A stretch of DNA of 64,000 nucleotides, from the IMG/VR virus record IMGVR_UViG_3300020056_002272, positions 1 through 64,000 of that record. One strand, written 5' to 3'. The first letter of the stretch is position 1; the number at the start of each line of letters is the position of its first letter. The DNA comes from a virus. The notes beneath the pieces were generated by a model that did not search any database, was not told the DNA's origin, and was given only the letters and a program-made list of their open reading frames with translations. The translations under genes were made by a program, and so were the position numbers. Shown piece by piece: positions 37,323 through 46,316 of this stretch.

Positions 37323-38858
37323 ATGGCATATATAATTAATAGGTTCGGCGGTGCTCAACTTACCGCAGTTGAAGACGGCACTATTGATCAAACCACAGAC
37401 CTTAAACTGGTAGGTAAAAACTACAGCGGTTATGGTGAAATACAAAACGAAAACTTTATTTTTCTATTAGAAAATTTTAGTGGATCTACACCCCCTACCA
37501 AAGCATTAGATGGACAGGTTTGGTATGATGCTGGCACTACAAAATTAAAGTTTTGGACAGGAACAGCATGGAAGAATGCTGGCGGTGCAGAAGTTGCTCC
37601 TACAGAACCGCCAGGGCTAGACGAAGGCGATTTATGGTGGAACACACAAACCAACCAATTATACGGAAAAACTGAAGAAAATGAATTTGTTTTGATTGGT
37701 CCGCAAGCAGCTGGCGATGGAACTACACAACTAATTTCTGCACTTGTGCTTGATAATGCAGATGTAAGCCATGCTTGTATTATAGCGGTTGTAAATGACG
37801 AACCTGTATATATTATTGCAGACGATCATTTTACACCTGCCGCAGACGGTTCTCAACCGGTTGATATTCAGCCTTATGCAATCTTGACAAACTTTCCTTA
37901 TGTGTCAAAAGGTCTTACCCTTATAAAAACACCCGGAGATCAAGCAGCATTAGGAACTGGAAATGCTGGTATTACGCAAACAGATAGTGATGCTGAAGAT
38001 ACTTGGTTTTGGGGAACAGCAACCAACTCTAAATTATTTGACGGCCAGCCTATAGGCAATTTTGTTACTACAGGTGGACTATACTACGATTTTCCTATTG
38101 ACAACGGAATAAGAATTGGAGACAATTTACCGTTAAGAATTTATATTGAAAATTCTAATAAAGGTGTAATAGAAAACACACAAGGCGACGAAATACGCTT
38201 CAAAGCTACAAGTGCTTCAACTAATGAAAGCATTGCTAAAATAATGCATAACGATACGAATGGCAGCGGTTTCTTTCCAATGGCAGACGATACATATGCA
38301 TTAGGATCAACAACATTAAAATGGAACAATGTTCATTCAACAACATTTACAGGACAAGCAACCGCTGCTGATACAATAGCAGTGCCAGGGTTAGGCAATC
38401 GTGCCGCAACTACTCCGCAATCAACCACTGCTTATAGTGTTGTAGTAAGAGATGCAAATGGCGATGTTTGGGGACGCAAATTCCAAGGAACAGCAACCAG
38501 CGCACAATATGCCGACTTGGCTGAAAAATATACTACAGATAAAGAATATCCCGTTGGCACAGCAATGTGCGTTGGCGGCGATGCTGAAACTACAGCATGT
38601 GGTTCTAGCTGTTTAGCTATAGGTGTCATATCAGACGCTCCTGCATACTTAATGAACAGTGAATGTGACGGACAAGCAATTGGATTAAAAGGGCGTGTTC
38701 CTGTAAGAGTAAAAGGTGCAGTCCAAAAAGGCCAAGCAGTATATGCATGGCAAGATGGTATATGTAGCACAGTGGCAACTACGGCCTTAGTTGGAGTAGC
38801 ACTAGAATCAAGCGATGAAGAATCTGAAAAATTAATCGAGTGTGTTTTAAAAGTGTAA
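37323..38858 (+). CDS. Fibre-like protein 3 with Cys-containing C-terminal domain
   Basis: 511 residues. N-terminal 130 residues as in the two preceding genes (LLENFSGSTPPTKALDGQVW). The C-terminal part (about 390-511) starts with a short helix-like ADLAEKYTTDKEYPVGT and continues as a domain known from fibre proteins of marine T4-like phages, here with several Cys (ETTACGSSC, MNSECDG). That domain often ends long appendage proteins and may trimerise them. Three-gene array with a constant N-terminus and different C-termini suggests parts of one appendage system or alternative tips. Confidence 0.75.
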   Translation: MAYIINRFGGAQLTAVEDGTIDQTTDLKLVGKNYSGYGEIQNENFIFLLENFSGSTPPTKALDGQVWYDAGTTKLKFWTGTAWKNAGGAEVAPTEPPGLDEGDLWWNTQTNQLYGKTEENEFVLIGPQAAGDGTTQLISALVLDNADVSHACIIAVVNDEPVYIIADDHFTPAADGSQPVDIQPYAILTNFPYVSKGLTLIKTPGDQAALGTGNAGITQTDSDAEDTWFWGTATNSKLFDGQPIGNFVTTGGLYYDFPIDNGIRIGDNLPLRIYIENSNKGVIENTQGDEIRFKATSASTNESIAKIMHNDTNGSGFFPMADDTYALGSTTLKWNNVHSTTFTGQATAADTIAVPGLGNRAATTPQSTTAYSVVVRDANGDVWGRKFQGTATSAQYADLAEKYTTDKEYPVGTAMCVGGDAETTACGSSCLAIGVISDAPAYLMNSECDGQAIGLKGRVPVRVKGAVQKGQAVYAWQDGICSTVATTALVGVALESSDEESEKLIECVLKV

Positions 38859-38861
38859 ATA
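38854..38861 (+). promoter_or_regulatory. Weak late-type box TGTAAATA
   Basis: TGTAAATA overlaps the stop of fibre-like protein 3 and lies 16 bases before ATG 38878, with AAAAGGAT between. Two mismatches to TATAAATA, so only a candidate. Confidence 0.3.
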
Positions 38862-38877
38862 TAAAAAAGGATAAATC

Positions 38878-40305
38878 ATGGCAGTAGGCGATATAATTTC
38901 GGCAGCACGTTACAATGTCTTACAAGGAAGAATACAGGCTATAATGGCAACGCCATCGTCTAGTGGTGCGTTAGGTTATAACCAAGGAGTGTTTGGCACT
39001 TTTGCAAGTAGTCAAGTTGCTCAACAAGAAGTTGTAACAACTACACATATGAACAACCTATATACAGATGTTACTAATGCTCGATATCATCAAATAGGTA
39101 ATGCGTTTGATCCTGGAGCAGCTGGACTATTCCAAGTCACAGATCAAGATCAAATCACAGATGCACTGCATACTGCATATGAAACTGTTTTACTAGATGT
39201 AGAAGCAGACAAATATTTATTATCCACAACATTTGCAGAAACAAAAGTAGCAGGAGTGAACAGTGTTAGGCCGGTATCAGAAGCATGGGGCGGTGCGGCA
39301 ACTCCTCAAACAATTACGCACGAATTTACAGTAGACTTTCAAAATGCAAATCATAGAAAAGCATTTTTCAACGCTGGCGGAGAAATACGTTTAGATTTTT
39401 CCATGCAAGATTTGCCAGCAGGCGGAACAGCAAACTTTGCAAAAAGTCAAGATTGGAAAAATTTATTAGAAGATATAGGTTTGGTAAAATTCAAATATAA
39501 CCAAACTGTAAGTAGTGCCTACGAAGCAAATCCAGGAGACAGTCAAGCTGGGACAGGAAGCGCAATTGGAAACTATGAACTTACTGGCAGCTATCAAACT
39601 GTGTTTAACAAAACAGGCGGCGGCGCTCCTGTATATTCTAACAATTATATGAACATAAAGGCAAAAGAAAATAACAGCCAATCTATTAGTTTTAGAATTG
39701 ATTTACAAGACGATGCAAACGTAGGGGCAGACGAAGTAGTAGAAGGCACAATAACAAGTGTTGTTATTCAGCACAGAGCTATAGGAGTTCATGTTGACGT
39801 GCCTACTGCTGCTTATACAAACAATCAAACTTTCGATCAAGCAACAGCGCCAATACCTACTACTTCGGCAGCAACTTGTATTGGCGTATGTGATGAAAGT
39901 AGCAGTCAGACTGATGCTGGTATGGCAAGTAAGTGGACTAACTTTAGAAGTGCATGGCCAAACAGACCTTTCTATTTGTTAGCACCAGGTGGTGCAAGTG
40001 TAGGCGATTTAAGAGTTCCTAGTGCCTTTACTAGTGATTCTATAGCAACAGGTCCTGTAACAGTTAGTAGAGATAACGGTGATGCTGGTTCTGCAAGTGA
40101 TTGGTTTGCAATTTGTGGATTAAACAGTTTATCTCCAGGATCTACAGTAGCATATAGTATTGATAACTCCGGAAGCATGAAAACTAGCACAGTGTCGGCA
40201 AGTATAGCACTCTTGCAAAGTTTATGTGCGCAAAATCAAATAAACTTAGTTGAAGTTGCAATGCGCAGCGAGGATTGGATTTCTCCATTTGACAGAACCA
40301 TATAA
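38878..40305 (+). CDS. Structural protein with FFNAGG domain and DxSGS motif
   Basis: 475 residues. Residues about 1-70 (MAVGDIISAARYNVLQGRI) and a central domain (about 150-300) with KAFFNAGGEIRLDF are paralogous to the next gene. The C-terminal part (about 330-475) has CDESSSQ and, near residue 425, SIDNSGSMK: two DxSxS-like motifs as in the metal-binding site of von Willebrand A domains, with an ending EDWISPFD that recurs in appendage proteins of marine T4-like phages. A complete vWA domain is not obvious because little sequence follows the second motif. Probable appendage protein. Confidence 0.7.
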   Translation: MAVGDIISAARYNVLQGRIQAIMATPSSSGALGYNQGVFGTFASSQVAQQEVVTTTHMNNLYTDVTNARYHQIGNAFDPGAAGLFQVTDQDQITDALHTAYETVLLDVEADKYLLSTTFAETKVAGVNSVRPVSEAWGGAATPQTITHEFTVDFQNANHRKAFFNAGGEIRLDFSMQDLPAGGTANFAKSQDWKNLLEDIGLVKFKYNQTVSSAYEANPGDSQAGTGSAIGNYELTGSYQTVFNKTGGGAPVYSNNYMNIKAKENNSQSISFRIDLQDDANVGADEVVEGTITSVVIQHRAIGVHVDVPTAAYTNNQTFDQATAPIPTTSAATCIGVCDESSSQTDAGMASKWTNFRSAWPNRPFYLLAPGGASVGDLRVPSAFTSDSIATGPVTVSRDNGDAGSASDWFAICGLNSLSPGSTVAYSIDNSGSMKTSTVSASIALLQSLCAQNQINLVEVAMRSEDWISPFDRTI

Positions 40306-40317
40306 CTTTGTTATAAT
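40289..40317 (+). promoter_or_regulatory. Consensus sigma-70 promoter before 40336 gene
   Basis: TTGACA (40289-40294), exactly 17 bases, TATAAT (40312-40317). The -35 lies inside the end of the upstream gene. The predicted start near 40324 leaves a short leader with GAGGA before ATG 40336. Confidence 0.85.
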
Positions 40318-40335
40318 ATACAGTGAGGAAATTTA

Positions 40336-41385
40336 ATGGCCCAAGGCGATCCAATTACAGCAATAGAACATAACAACCTTAGGGGCGTTATTCTACCTGT
40401 TGTAAATAAATATGGCAGAACTCCGACGAGTGCAGATGTTGTAGGCGGATCTACTCCTGGAGTAAGTGATACCGTTACCGAGCAACAATATATAGACCTA
40501 TTTAAAGATGCTCAGGCATGCTATGTTCATCAAACTAATTCAGTTTCGACAGATGCTCTTATTACTCAATTTGCTGAGGGCACACTTATTGAATATAGTG
40601 ATATTACCGATTTGAATTTAATAGCATCAGATATAAGTGCCTTTAGTCCAAATGTATCGCAAGACTTTCCCACAGCAAGTTTTTCGCAAGCAACACTGTT
40701 AACAAATTTAGGTGTATCTACTGCTAGCACAAGAGATGGGTCTACTAACCCCTGGAGCACTAGAATACGACATCGTGTAACAGTAAATTTTGCATCATCA
40801 ACTGCTTTTAATGCTTTTTTTAATGCAGGCGGTATGTTAAAATGGAGCGGAAGTCTTACAGGTGGCACTAGTGGAACTGTAACTTCAAAAGATGGCGATT
40901 GGGCAAGAATTTTAAATCTAGCAGGAGAAATACAAATAGGTGCTGATTTTACATCATCGCCTTTAACTTTTAGAACAATTAGTGCAAATAGCAATGGAAC
41001 AGGTAGTAATGTTGCAATTACAAGCCTTAGCACAAACACAGCACAAGATGCCGGAACACTTATCTATACTATATCTGGTGGATATGTAAGTGGCGGCGGC
41101 CAGAATATTTACGTGAACAATGAATTTGAAATAGGATTAGCAGTTAATAATGCTTCAAATCCAACTGCATTAACAATAGAAGCAAGATTCAACGACGACG
41201 ATACAGGAACCGGATTCCAAATTGAACCTGGTGAAGCAGGCGCACCAGTTGATGAAAGTGTCACTGGATTATTAACCAGCACTTTTTATACATTTACGCC
41301 AGACAGTGAATTTACTATTAGTGCAACCACTTATCCTGCTATCCAGCAAACAGCTCCTGTAGGAACTGTAAACAGTAATCTTTAA
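40336..41385 (+). CDS. Structural protein with FFNAGG domain (paralogue)
   Basis: 349 residues. N-terminus MAQGDPITAIEHNNLRG and central HRVTVNF...AFFNAGGMLKWSG match the preceding protein; the DxSGS-containing C-terminal part is absent and the protein ends shortly after a beta-rich stretch (FYTFTPDSEFTISATTYP). Such proteins are common in structural regions of marine T4-like phages but have no agreed function. Unlike the upstream structural genes it is preceded by a perfect sigma-70 promoter and no late box, so it may be expressed early or at all times. Confidence 0.7.
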   Translation: MAQGDPITAIEHNNLRGVILPVVNKYGRTPTSADVVGGSTPGVSDTVTEQQYIDLFKDAQACYVHQTNSVSTDALITQFAEGTLIEYSDITDLNLIASDISAFSPNVSQDFPTASFSQATLLTNLGVSTASTRDGSTNPWSTRIRHRVTVNFASSTAFNAFFNAGGMLKWSGSLTGGTSGTVTSKDGDWARILNLAGEIQIGADFTSSPLTFRTISANSNGTGSNVAITSLSTNTAQDAGTLIYTISGGYVSGGGQNIYVNNEFEIGLAVNNASNPTALTIEARFNDDDTGTGFQIEPGEAGAPVDESVTGLLTSTFYTFTPDSEFTISATTYPAIQQTAPVGTVNSNL

Positions 41386-41396
41386 TCAGAACACTG

Positions 41397-41425
41397 TTGA
41401 CAAAACAAATTTCTAAATATATAAT
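41397..41425 (+). promoter_or_regulatory. Consensus sigma-70 promoter before the 41451 operon
   Basis: TTGACA (41397-41402), exactly 17 bases, TATAAT (41420-41425). A late-like TCTAAATA (41412-41419) sits inside the spacer, so the site could serve both early and late polymerase. GGAGG precedes ATG 41451. Confidence 0.85.
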
Positions 41426-41450
41426 ACTAGTATAATTCTCTGGAGGTTTT

Positions 41451-41798
41451 ATGGACGAGCGGCTAGAAAAAGCATTAGATATTAGTAACTATATGGTTAC
41501 ACTAAACAATCAAAAACGTTTGTTAAGCGAACAATACCATGAAAACTTAATCTATTATTATAACGGCGGGCAATTTTCTGTTTCGCAGCAATTGATTAGT
41601 TTTTGTCAAACACTTGTAAATTTAGAACAAGATCAAACTGTGCTAATTGACGACAACGGAATTCCTATTGAAATAGAAAGTTTAAAACCGTTTGTTGAAA
41701 ATTTAGTTACAACTTACTTTGAAGCAGCAAATAGATATTTGTTAGAATATACCAAATTAAAAAATCAAAGATCAGTCGAGAGTATTATGGATCTATGA
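41451..41798 (+). CDS. Conserved small marine T4-like phage protein
   Basis: 115 residues, helical and acidic, beginning MDERLEKALDISNYMVTLNN. The sequence type is recalled from many marine T4-like phages, but no function is known to me. Segments LIYYYNGGQFSV and TVLIDDNGIPIEIE are distinctive. It has a strong ribosome-binding site (GGAGG) and two possible promoters in front, and overlaps the following glycosyltransferase-like gene with ATGA, so it opens the accessory operon. Confidence 0.75.
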   Translation: MDERLEKALDISNYMVTLNNQKRLLSEQYHENLIYYYNGGQFSVSQQLISFCQTLVNLEQDQTVLIDDNGIPIEIESLKPFVENLVTTYFEAANRYLLEYTKLKNQRSVESIMDL

Positions 41799-42625
41799 GC
41801 AAAGGCGTATTACTGTTTGCATTCAATAATGATAGTCTAAATTATTTAAATCAAGCTAGGCATGCTGCAGAGCGTATTAGCAAATTTATGGATTTGCCAA
41901 CCAGTATTGTAACCGATGAAAAAGTAAACATAGAACAATATCCTCATTTTGACAAAATTATTGAAGTAAAAAATGCAGCTATAAACAATACAAGAAAATA
42001 TAATGATGGATCGTTATATAGTAAATCTTTAAATTTTCGTAATTTTGGTAGAGAGCATAGTTACCGTTTGTCTCCATATAAAGAAACTATTGTTATGGAT
42101 ACAGATTTTGTAATTTGCAATAACAAACTTAATAATTGTTTTTTGCAGCAAAATGATTTTTTACTTTACAAAAATTCTAGTCATGTTGGACATAGAAAAA
42201 ATATTTACGAATTTGAACATATTAGCGATACTAGCATTGATTTTTATTGGGCAACTGTTTTTTTCTTTAGAAAAACAAAGCTGAATGAGATATTTTTTAA
42301 TTTAGTTAGCCATATAAGAGAAAATTACATACACTACAGAAATGTATATCAATTTAAAAACACCATGTATAGAAATGATTTTGCATTTAGTATAGCTATT
42401 CATATCATGAACGGATTTCAAAAAGGAAATTTCGCAGCAGAACTTCCCGGAAAAAACTTTTTCAGTTTAGACAAAGACATTCTTACACGTATTACAAATG
42501 ATATAGTGTATATGTTAGTAGAAAAAGAAAACAGCTTAGGCGAGTATACACCAGTAAAACTTAGTGGAAGTAATATACATATTATGAACAAATTTAGCTT
42601 GGAGCGTGTAATTAATGGCAACTAA
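41795..42625 (+). CDS. Glycosyltransferase-like protein, DTD motif
   Basis: 276 residues. N-terminal Rossmann-like half (VLLFAFNNDSLNYL) and ETIVMDTDFVI with DTD at 102-104, the metal/nucleotide-sugar motif of GT-A enzymes such as family 8. His/Tyr-rich C-terminal half. The same arrangement is seen in the next gene, suggesting consecutive sugar transfers. Activity and acceptor are unknown. Coupled to neighbours on both sides (ATGA upstream; 11-base overlap downstream). Confidence 0.6.
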   Translation: MSKGVLLFAFNNDSLNYLNQARHAAERISKFMDLPTSIVTDEKVNIEQYPHFDKIIEVKNAAINNTRKYNDGSLYSKSLNFRNFGREHSYRLSPYKETIVMDTDFVICNNKLNNCFLQQNDFLLYKNSSHVGHRKNIYEFEHISDTSIDFYWATVFFFRKTKLNEIFFNLVSHIRENYIHYRNVYQFKNTMYRNDFAFSIAIHIMNGFQKGNFAAELPGKNFFSLDKDILTRITNDIVYMLVEKENSLGEYTPVKLSGSNIHIMNKFSLERVINGN

Positions 42626-43463
42626 AAATTTTACAATGCTAGCACAAAACAATGCTAATAATTATGTTTTACAGGCGTGCCTTTCTGCAATGAGTATACA
42701 TGCCTCTAACAAAGATGTTAGTATATGTTTAATAACAAATGATCCAGTCCCGTCTAAATATAAAAAATTATTTGATCATATAGTTGAAATACCTTGGGGA
42801 GATCATGCAGAGCACGAGGATTGGAAAATAAGCAATCGTTGGAAAATATATCATGCAATACCTTATGACGAAACTGTTGTAATTGATACAGATATGCTTG
42901 TGTTACAAGATATATCCAGCTGGTTTGATTTTTTGCAAAACTATGATTTATTTTACACTAGTAAGGTTTATTCATACAGAGGTGAGCTTGTCGACGATAC
43001 AGTGTATAGACAAGCGTTTAATAAATTCAATTTACCAAACTTATATTCGGGATTTCATTATTTCAAAAAAAGCAACTTAGCACATGAATTTTATACATGG
43101 CTTGAAATGATAACAAATAATTGGCAGCAATTTTATAAAGCTCATGCCGGCGGTAAAATTTATCAAAAAGTTTGTAGTATGGATGTAAGTGCTGCTATTG
43201 CAGCAAAAATAATGAATATAGAAAACAAAATTACAAATTCTAATGTAAAATATCCTAGTTTTACACATATGAAACCTCGTATACAAAATTGGAAAACATA
43301 TGTTTCTGATAGATGGCAAGATAGAGTTGAACCATATTTAAGTGACGATCTTACAATCAAGATTGGTAACTATACACAAACTGGCATTCTACACTACACT
43401 GAAAAAGATTTTGTAAGTGAGGAAATTATTCAAGCCTATGAAAAGCATTTAGGAATAAGTTGA
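42615..43463 (+). CDS. Glycosyltransferase-like protein, family 8-like
   Basis: 282 residues. Begins with a small beta/alpha unit (NFTMLAQNNANNYVLQACLS, VSICLITNDPVP), then ETVVIDTDMLV with DTD at 91-93, followed by YSGFHYFKKS and HMKPRIQNWK. This pattern fits a retaining GT-A glycosyltransferase. It is distantly similar in layout to the preceding gene. Likely role: sugar transfer to a phage structural protein or to a host or phage glycan; the sequence does not decide. Confidence 0.65.
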   Translation: MATKNFTMLAQNNANNYVLQACLSAMSIHASNKDVSICLITNDPVPSKYKKLFDHIVEIPWGDHAEHEDWKISNRWKIYHAIPYDETVVIDTDMLVLQDISSWFDFLQNYDLFYTSKVYSYRGELVDDTVYRQAFNKFNLPNLYSGFHYFKKSNLAHEFYTWLEMITNNWQQFYKAHAGGKIYQKVCSMDVSAAIAAKIMNIENKITNSNVKYPSFTHMKPRIQNWKTYVSDRWQDRVEPYLSDDLTIKIGNYTQTGILHYTEKDFVSEEIIQAYEKHLGIS

Positions 43464-44026
43464 TGGAAACAGTAAGCATTGTGACTAAAAGATTTATAGT
43501 ATACGATAACAACGGAACTATTTTATCAATACAGAATTCCGAAGATAAAAATAATAACAATCTGGTAGTAGATTTAAAAGAAGTCACTAAGTTCTTAGAT
43601 GGGTCAGATAGCTTTACAAAATACAGAGTTGAATATGATTTTATAGAAAAAGTTTTTAGATTAGTTAGTATGAAGCAATATCAAGAAACCTTTATGCGCG
43701 AATCTTTTTTGTATAAAATTCCTACTATAGGAAATGAAAACCCGGATATAAAAGTAATTCAAGATAATGTAAATTTATGTTGGAAATTAGAAATTGATCC
43801 AGAACTTCCTCTTGAATTACAAGGAAAATCTATTAACATTGATCCAAAAACACAATTCTATAGTGTAACAAAAAAGAATGATCCTAATGTTTTGTATACT
43901 ATTCTAAATTTTGACGACTCTTTAGAAATACCGTTTGATTCTAATTTTCAATTTGACAACAAACAGGTAAGTGTTTATACTATGCGTAAGTTTAATCTAT
44001 ACAAACACGAGGTAATAAATGACTAA
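43463..44026 (+). CDS. Hypothetical protein in glycosyltransferase operon
   Basis: 187 residues from ATG 43463, which overlaps the upstream TGA by one base; an in-frame TTG three bases earlier is less likely. Beta-rich, acidic, with no recognised motif. It overlaps the next gene by 8 bases. Conservation of the coupling suggests a partner of the glycosyltransferase-like proteins. Function unknown. Confidence 0.65.
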   Translation: METVSIVTKRFIVYDNNGTILSIQNSEDKNNNNLVVDLKEVTKFLDGSDSFTKYRVEYDFIEKVFRLVSMKQYQETFMRESFLYKIPTIGNENPDIKVIQDNVNLCWKLEIDPELPLELQGKSINIDPKTQFYSVTKKNDPNVLYTILNFDDSLEIPFDSNFQFDNKQVSVYTMRKFNLYKHEVIND

Positions 44027-44939
44027 CACATTCCGTGTAATTGACTACGATATCATTTATTTAAGCTACGACGAGCCTAACGCTGAGCAAAACTATGCAG
44101 ATTTGTGCAAAAAAGTTCCGTGGGCCGAACGTATTCACGGCGTAAAAGGCAGCGATAGCGCCCATAAAGCAGCCGCTGAAAAATCTACAACCGATAGATT
44201 TATTACAATTGATGGTGATAACCGTATACATGATTCTTTTTTGACACAGTCGATTGATTTTGACGAAAATACAGATTTAAGTAACAAAGTTATAAGTTGG
44301 ACAGCTGATAATATTATTAATGGTTTGCAATACGGTAATGGAGGTATAAAATGCTGGCCGAAACAGCATGTGTTAAATATGCGCACACACGAAAACGCAC
44401 CCGATGACAATCCACATGCACAAGTTGATTTTTGTTGGGATACCGAATATGTCCAAATGAATGGAACCTTTAGCACTATATATAATAATGCAACACCGCA
44501 TCAAGCATGGCGTGCCGGTTTCCGGGAAGGTGTAAAAATGGCACTAGATCGAGGTATGCGTGTTGATGTAGAAGACTTTTACAAAAATCATTGGAAAAAC
44601 CTGCATCGTTTATACATCTGGCTTATGGTAGGTGCTGATGTTGAAAACGGACGTTGGGCTATATACGGAGCGAGAGAAGGTTTGTATAAAACAATGTGCA
44701 CCGATTGGGATTTTGTAAATGTGCGTGACTTTGACTGGTTAAACACCTTTTGGGATGGCAAAGATCTTAATGAAGATCAAATGGAAGAAGAAACAATAGA
44801 GCTTGGTTATAAATTAATAGAAGAGCTGGATTTGCCTATCGCTGCTGAATCATTAAATGCTAATCAAAGTGCTTTCTTTAAAACTGTCTATCAAAATCCA
44901 GCTCGAGACAATAGCAAAAAGTTTTTAGATAGAGAGTAA
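44019..44939 (+). CDS. Glycosyltransferase-like protein, DGDN motif
   Basis: 306 residues. DIIYLSYDEPNAEQNYADL at the N-terminus, RIHGVKGSDSAHKAAA, and FITIDGDNRIHD with DGD at 65-67 resemble a GT-A fold with a DxD site. A paralogous domain forms the C-terminal half of the protein at 50138 (FISYQEPNADENF, HGIKGIHQAH, VDGDACIE). This sequence type occurs in marine T4-like phages beside radical SAM genes. Acceptor unknown. Three bases separate it from the following radical SAM gene. Confidence 0.6.
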   Translation: MTNTFRVIDYDIIYLSYDEPNAEQNYADLCKKVPWAERIHGVKGSDSAHKAAAEKSTTDRFITIDGDNRIHDSFLTQSIDFDENTDLSNKVISWTADNIINGLQYGNGGIKCWPKQHVLNMRTHENAPDDNPHAQVDFCWDTEYVQMNGTFSTIYNNATPHQAWRAGFREGVKMALDRGMRVDVEDFYKNHWKNLHRLYIWLMVGADVENGRWAIYGAREGLYKTMCTDWDFVNVRDFDWLNTFWDGKDLNEDQMEEETIELGYKLIEELDLPIAAESLNANQSAFFKTVYQNPARDNSKKFLDRE

Positions 44940-44942
44940 AAA

Positions 44943-46316
44943 ATGAAACGTAGCGAAAGCGAAGAAATAAAGCGCATTGATGGTATAACAAAAGAAATAT
45001 CACCTACGTTTTGTTTTGCAAAATGGTATCATGCCAACATATATTTTCAAACAGGTGAAACACATAGTTGTTATCACCCTGCTCCCCATAAGATTGATAT
45101 CGAAGCATTAAAAGATAATCCTAGTGCAATTCACAATACAGCACAAAAGAAAGAAGAACGTGCTGCTATGTTACGTGGAGAACAACCAAAAGGCTGTCAG
45201 TATTGTTGGAATATAGAAAATATGGGAGCTGATTACATAAGCGATAGAAAACAACGCAATCAAAGTATATTTTTTAAAGACAGATTAGCAGCAGTAAAAG
45301 AAGGCGGTGCCGAATTTGATGTAAATCCTGAATATTTAGAAGTGTCGTTTGGCAACGAGTGTAACTTTCGTTGCGGATACTGCCATCCAAAAGCCAGCAG
45401 CAGATATTATCAAGAAATAAAACAACACGGCCCATATGATATGGTAAAAAATCATAGATGTGACATTGATTGGTTTAACATTTACCCAGAAGAAAACAAT
45501 CCATATTTAGAAGCATTTTGGCGGTGGTGGCCCGAATTAAGTAAAGAACTTACCATTTTACGTATTACAGGCGGCGAACCTACTATACAACAAAGCACTT
45601 ATAGATTATTTGACATGCTGGATGCAGATCCTAAGCCAGACTTAGAACTTAATTGTAACAGCAACTTAGGTGGCAAACCAAAACAGTTAGAAAAGTTTAC
45701 AAACCGTGTAAACGACTTGTTGACAAACAACAAGATTAGACGATTCAAAATGTTTACAAGTATTGACACTTGGGGCAAACGTGCAGAGTATATACGTGAC
45801 GGATTAGACATTGAAGTGTTTGAGCGTAATTTAGATTACTTTATGCGAAACACCAATGCTCCTATGACACTTATGATTACATTTAATATCTTTAGCGTCA
45901 CTACATTTCGCACACTACTAGAAAAGATACTTGAATGGCGTGGAAAGTATAACGATATAGAAACATATCGTTGGCAGCGGTTAGGATTTGACACGCCTTA
46001 TCTGAAAGAACCACTACAATACGATATCAACATATTGCCAAAAAGTTACATGACTTACATGCAAGACCATTTACAGTTTATTAAAGAAAATGTCGATGAT
46101 AGTCGTAAAGATGCATTTAGCACTATTGAGTATGAAAAGTTTCGACGTGTAGTAGATTATATGGAGACTACAGAATATCCATTACACAAAATTATACAAG
46201 GCAGAACAGATTTTTATAAATTTTTTACTGAACAAGATAAACGCCGTGGTAATAATTTTTCCACAGCGTTTCCTGAAATGTTTGAATTTTTTAAACTTTG
46301 TAAAGAATACACTTAA
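44943..46316 (+). CDS. Radical SAM protein, type A (N-terminal twitch-like Cys)
   Basis: 457 residues. N-terminal Cys set C24, C43, C85, C88 precedes the radical SAM motif CNFRCGYC (C140, C144, C147) and the GGEP motif at 210-213. The extra cysteines resemble a SPASM/twitch domain that would bind an auxiliary iron-sulphur cluster, here placed before the core. Such enzymes make radicals from S-adenosylmethionine and modify peptides or small molecules. Expressed with the DGDN glycosyltransferase-like gene. The substrate is not evident. It meets the next minus-strand gene head-on with a 4-base overlap. Confidence 0.85.
   Translation: MKRSESEEIKRIDGITKEISPTFCFAKWYHANIYFQTGETHSCYHPAPHKIDIEALKDNPSAIHNTAQKKEERAAMLRGEQPKGCQYCWNIENMGADYISDRKQRNQSIFFKDRLAAVKEGGAEFDVNPEYLEVSFGNECNFRCGYCHPKASSRYYQEIKQHGPYDMVKNHRCDIDWFNIYPEENNPYLEAFWRWWPELSKELTILRITGGEPTIQQSTYRLFDMLDADPKPDLELNCNSNLGGKPKQLEKFTNRVNDLLTNNKIRRFKMFTSIDTWGKRAEYIRDGLDIEVFERNLDYFMRNTNAPMTLMITFNIFSVTTFRTLLEKILEWRGKYNDIETYRWQRLGFDTPYLKEPLQYDINILPKSYMTYMQDHLQFIKENVDDSRKDAFSTIEYEKFRRVVDYMETTEYPLHKIIQGRTDFYKFFTEQDKRRGNNFSTAFPEMFEFFKLCKEYT

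Noticed and set aside
41385-41400. Hairpin AACAGT/ACTGTT behind the 40336 gene as terminator
   Set aside because: Only 6 bp with a 15-base loop and no following T run.
45729-45734. TTGACA inside the 44943 radical SAM gene
   Set aside because: No TATAAT-like box follows at 16-18 bases, so it is not called a promoter.
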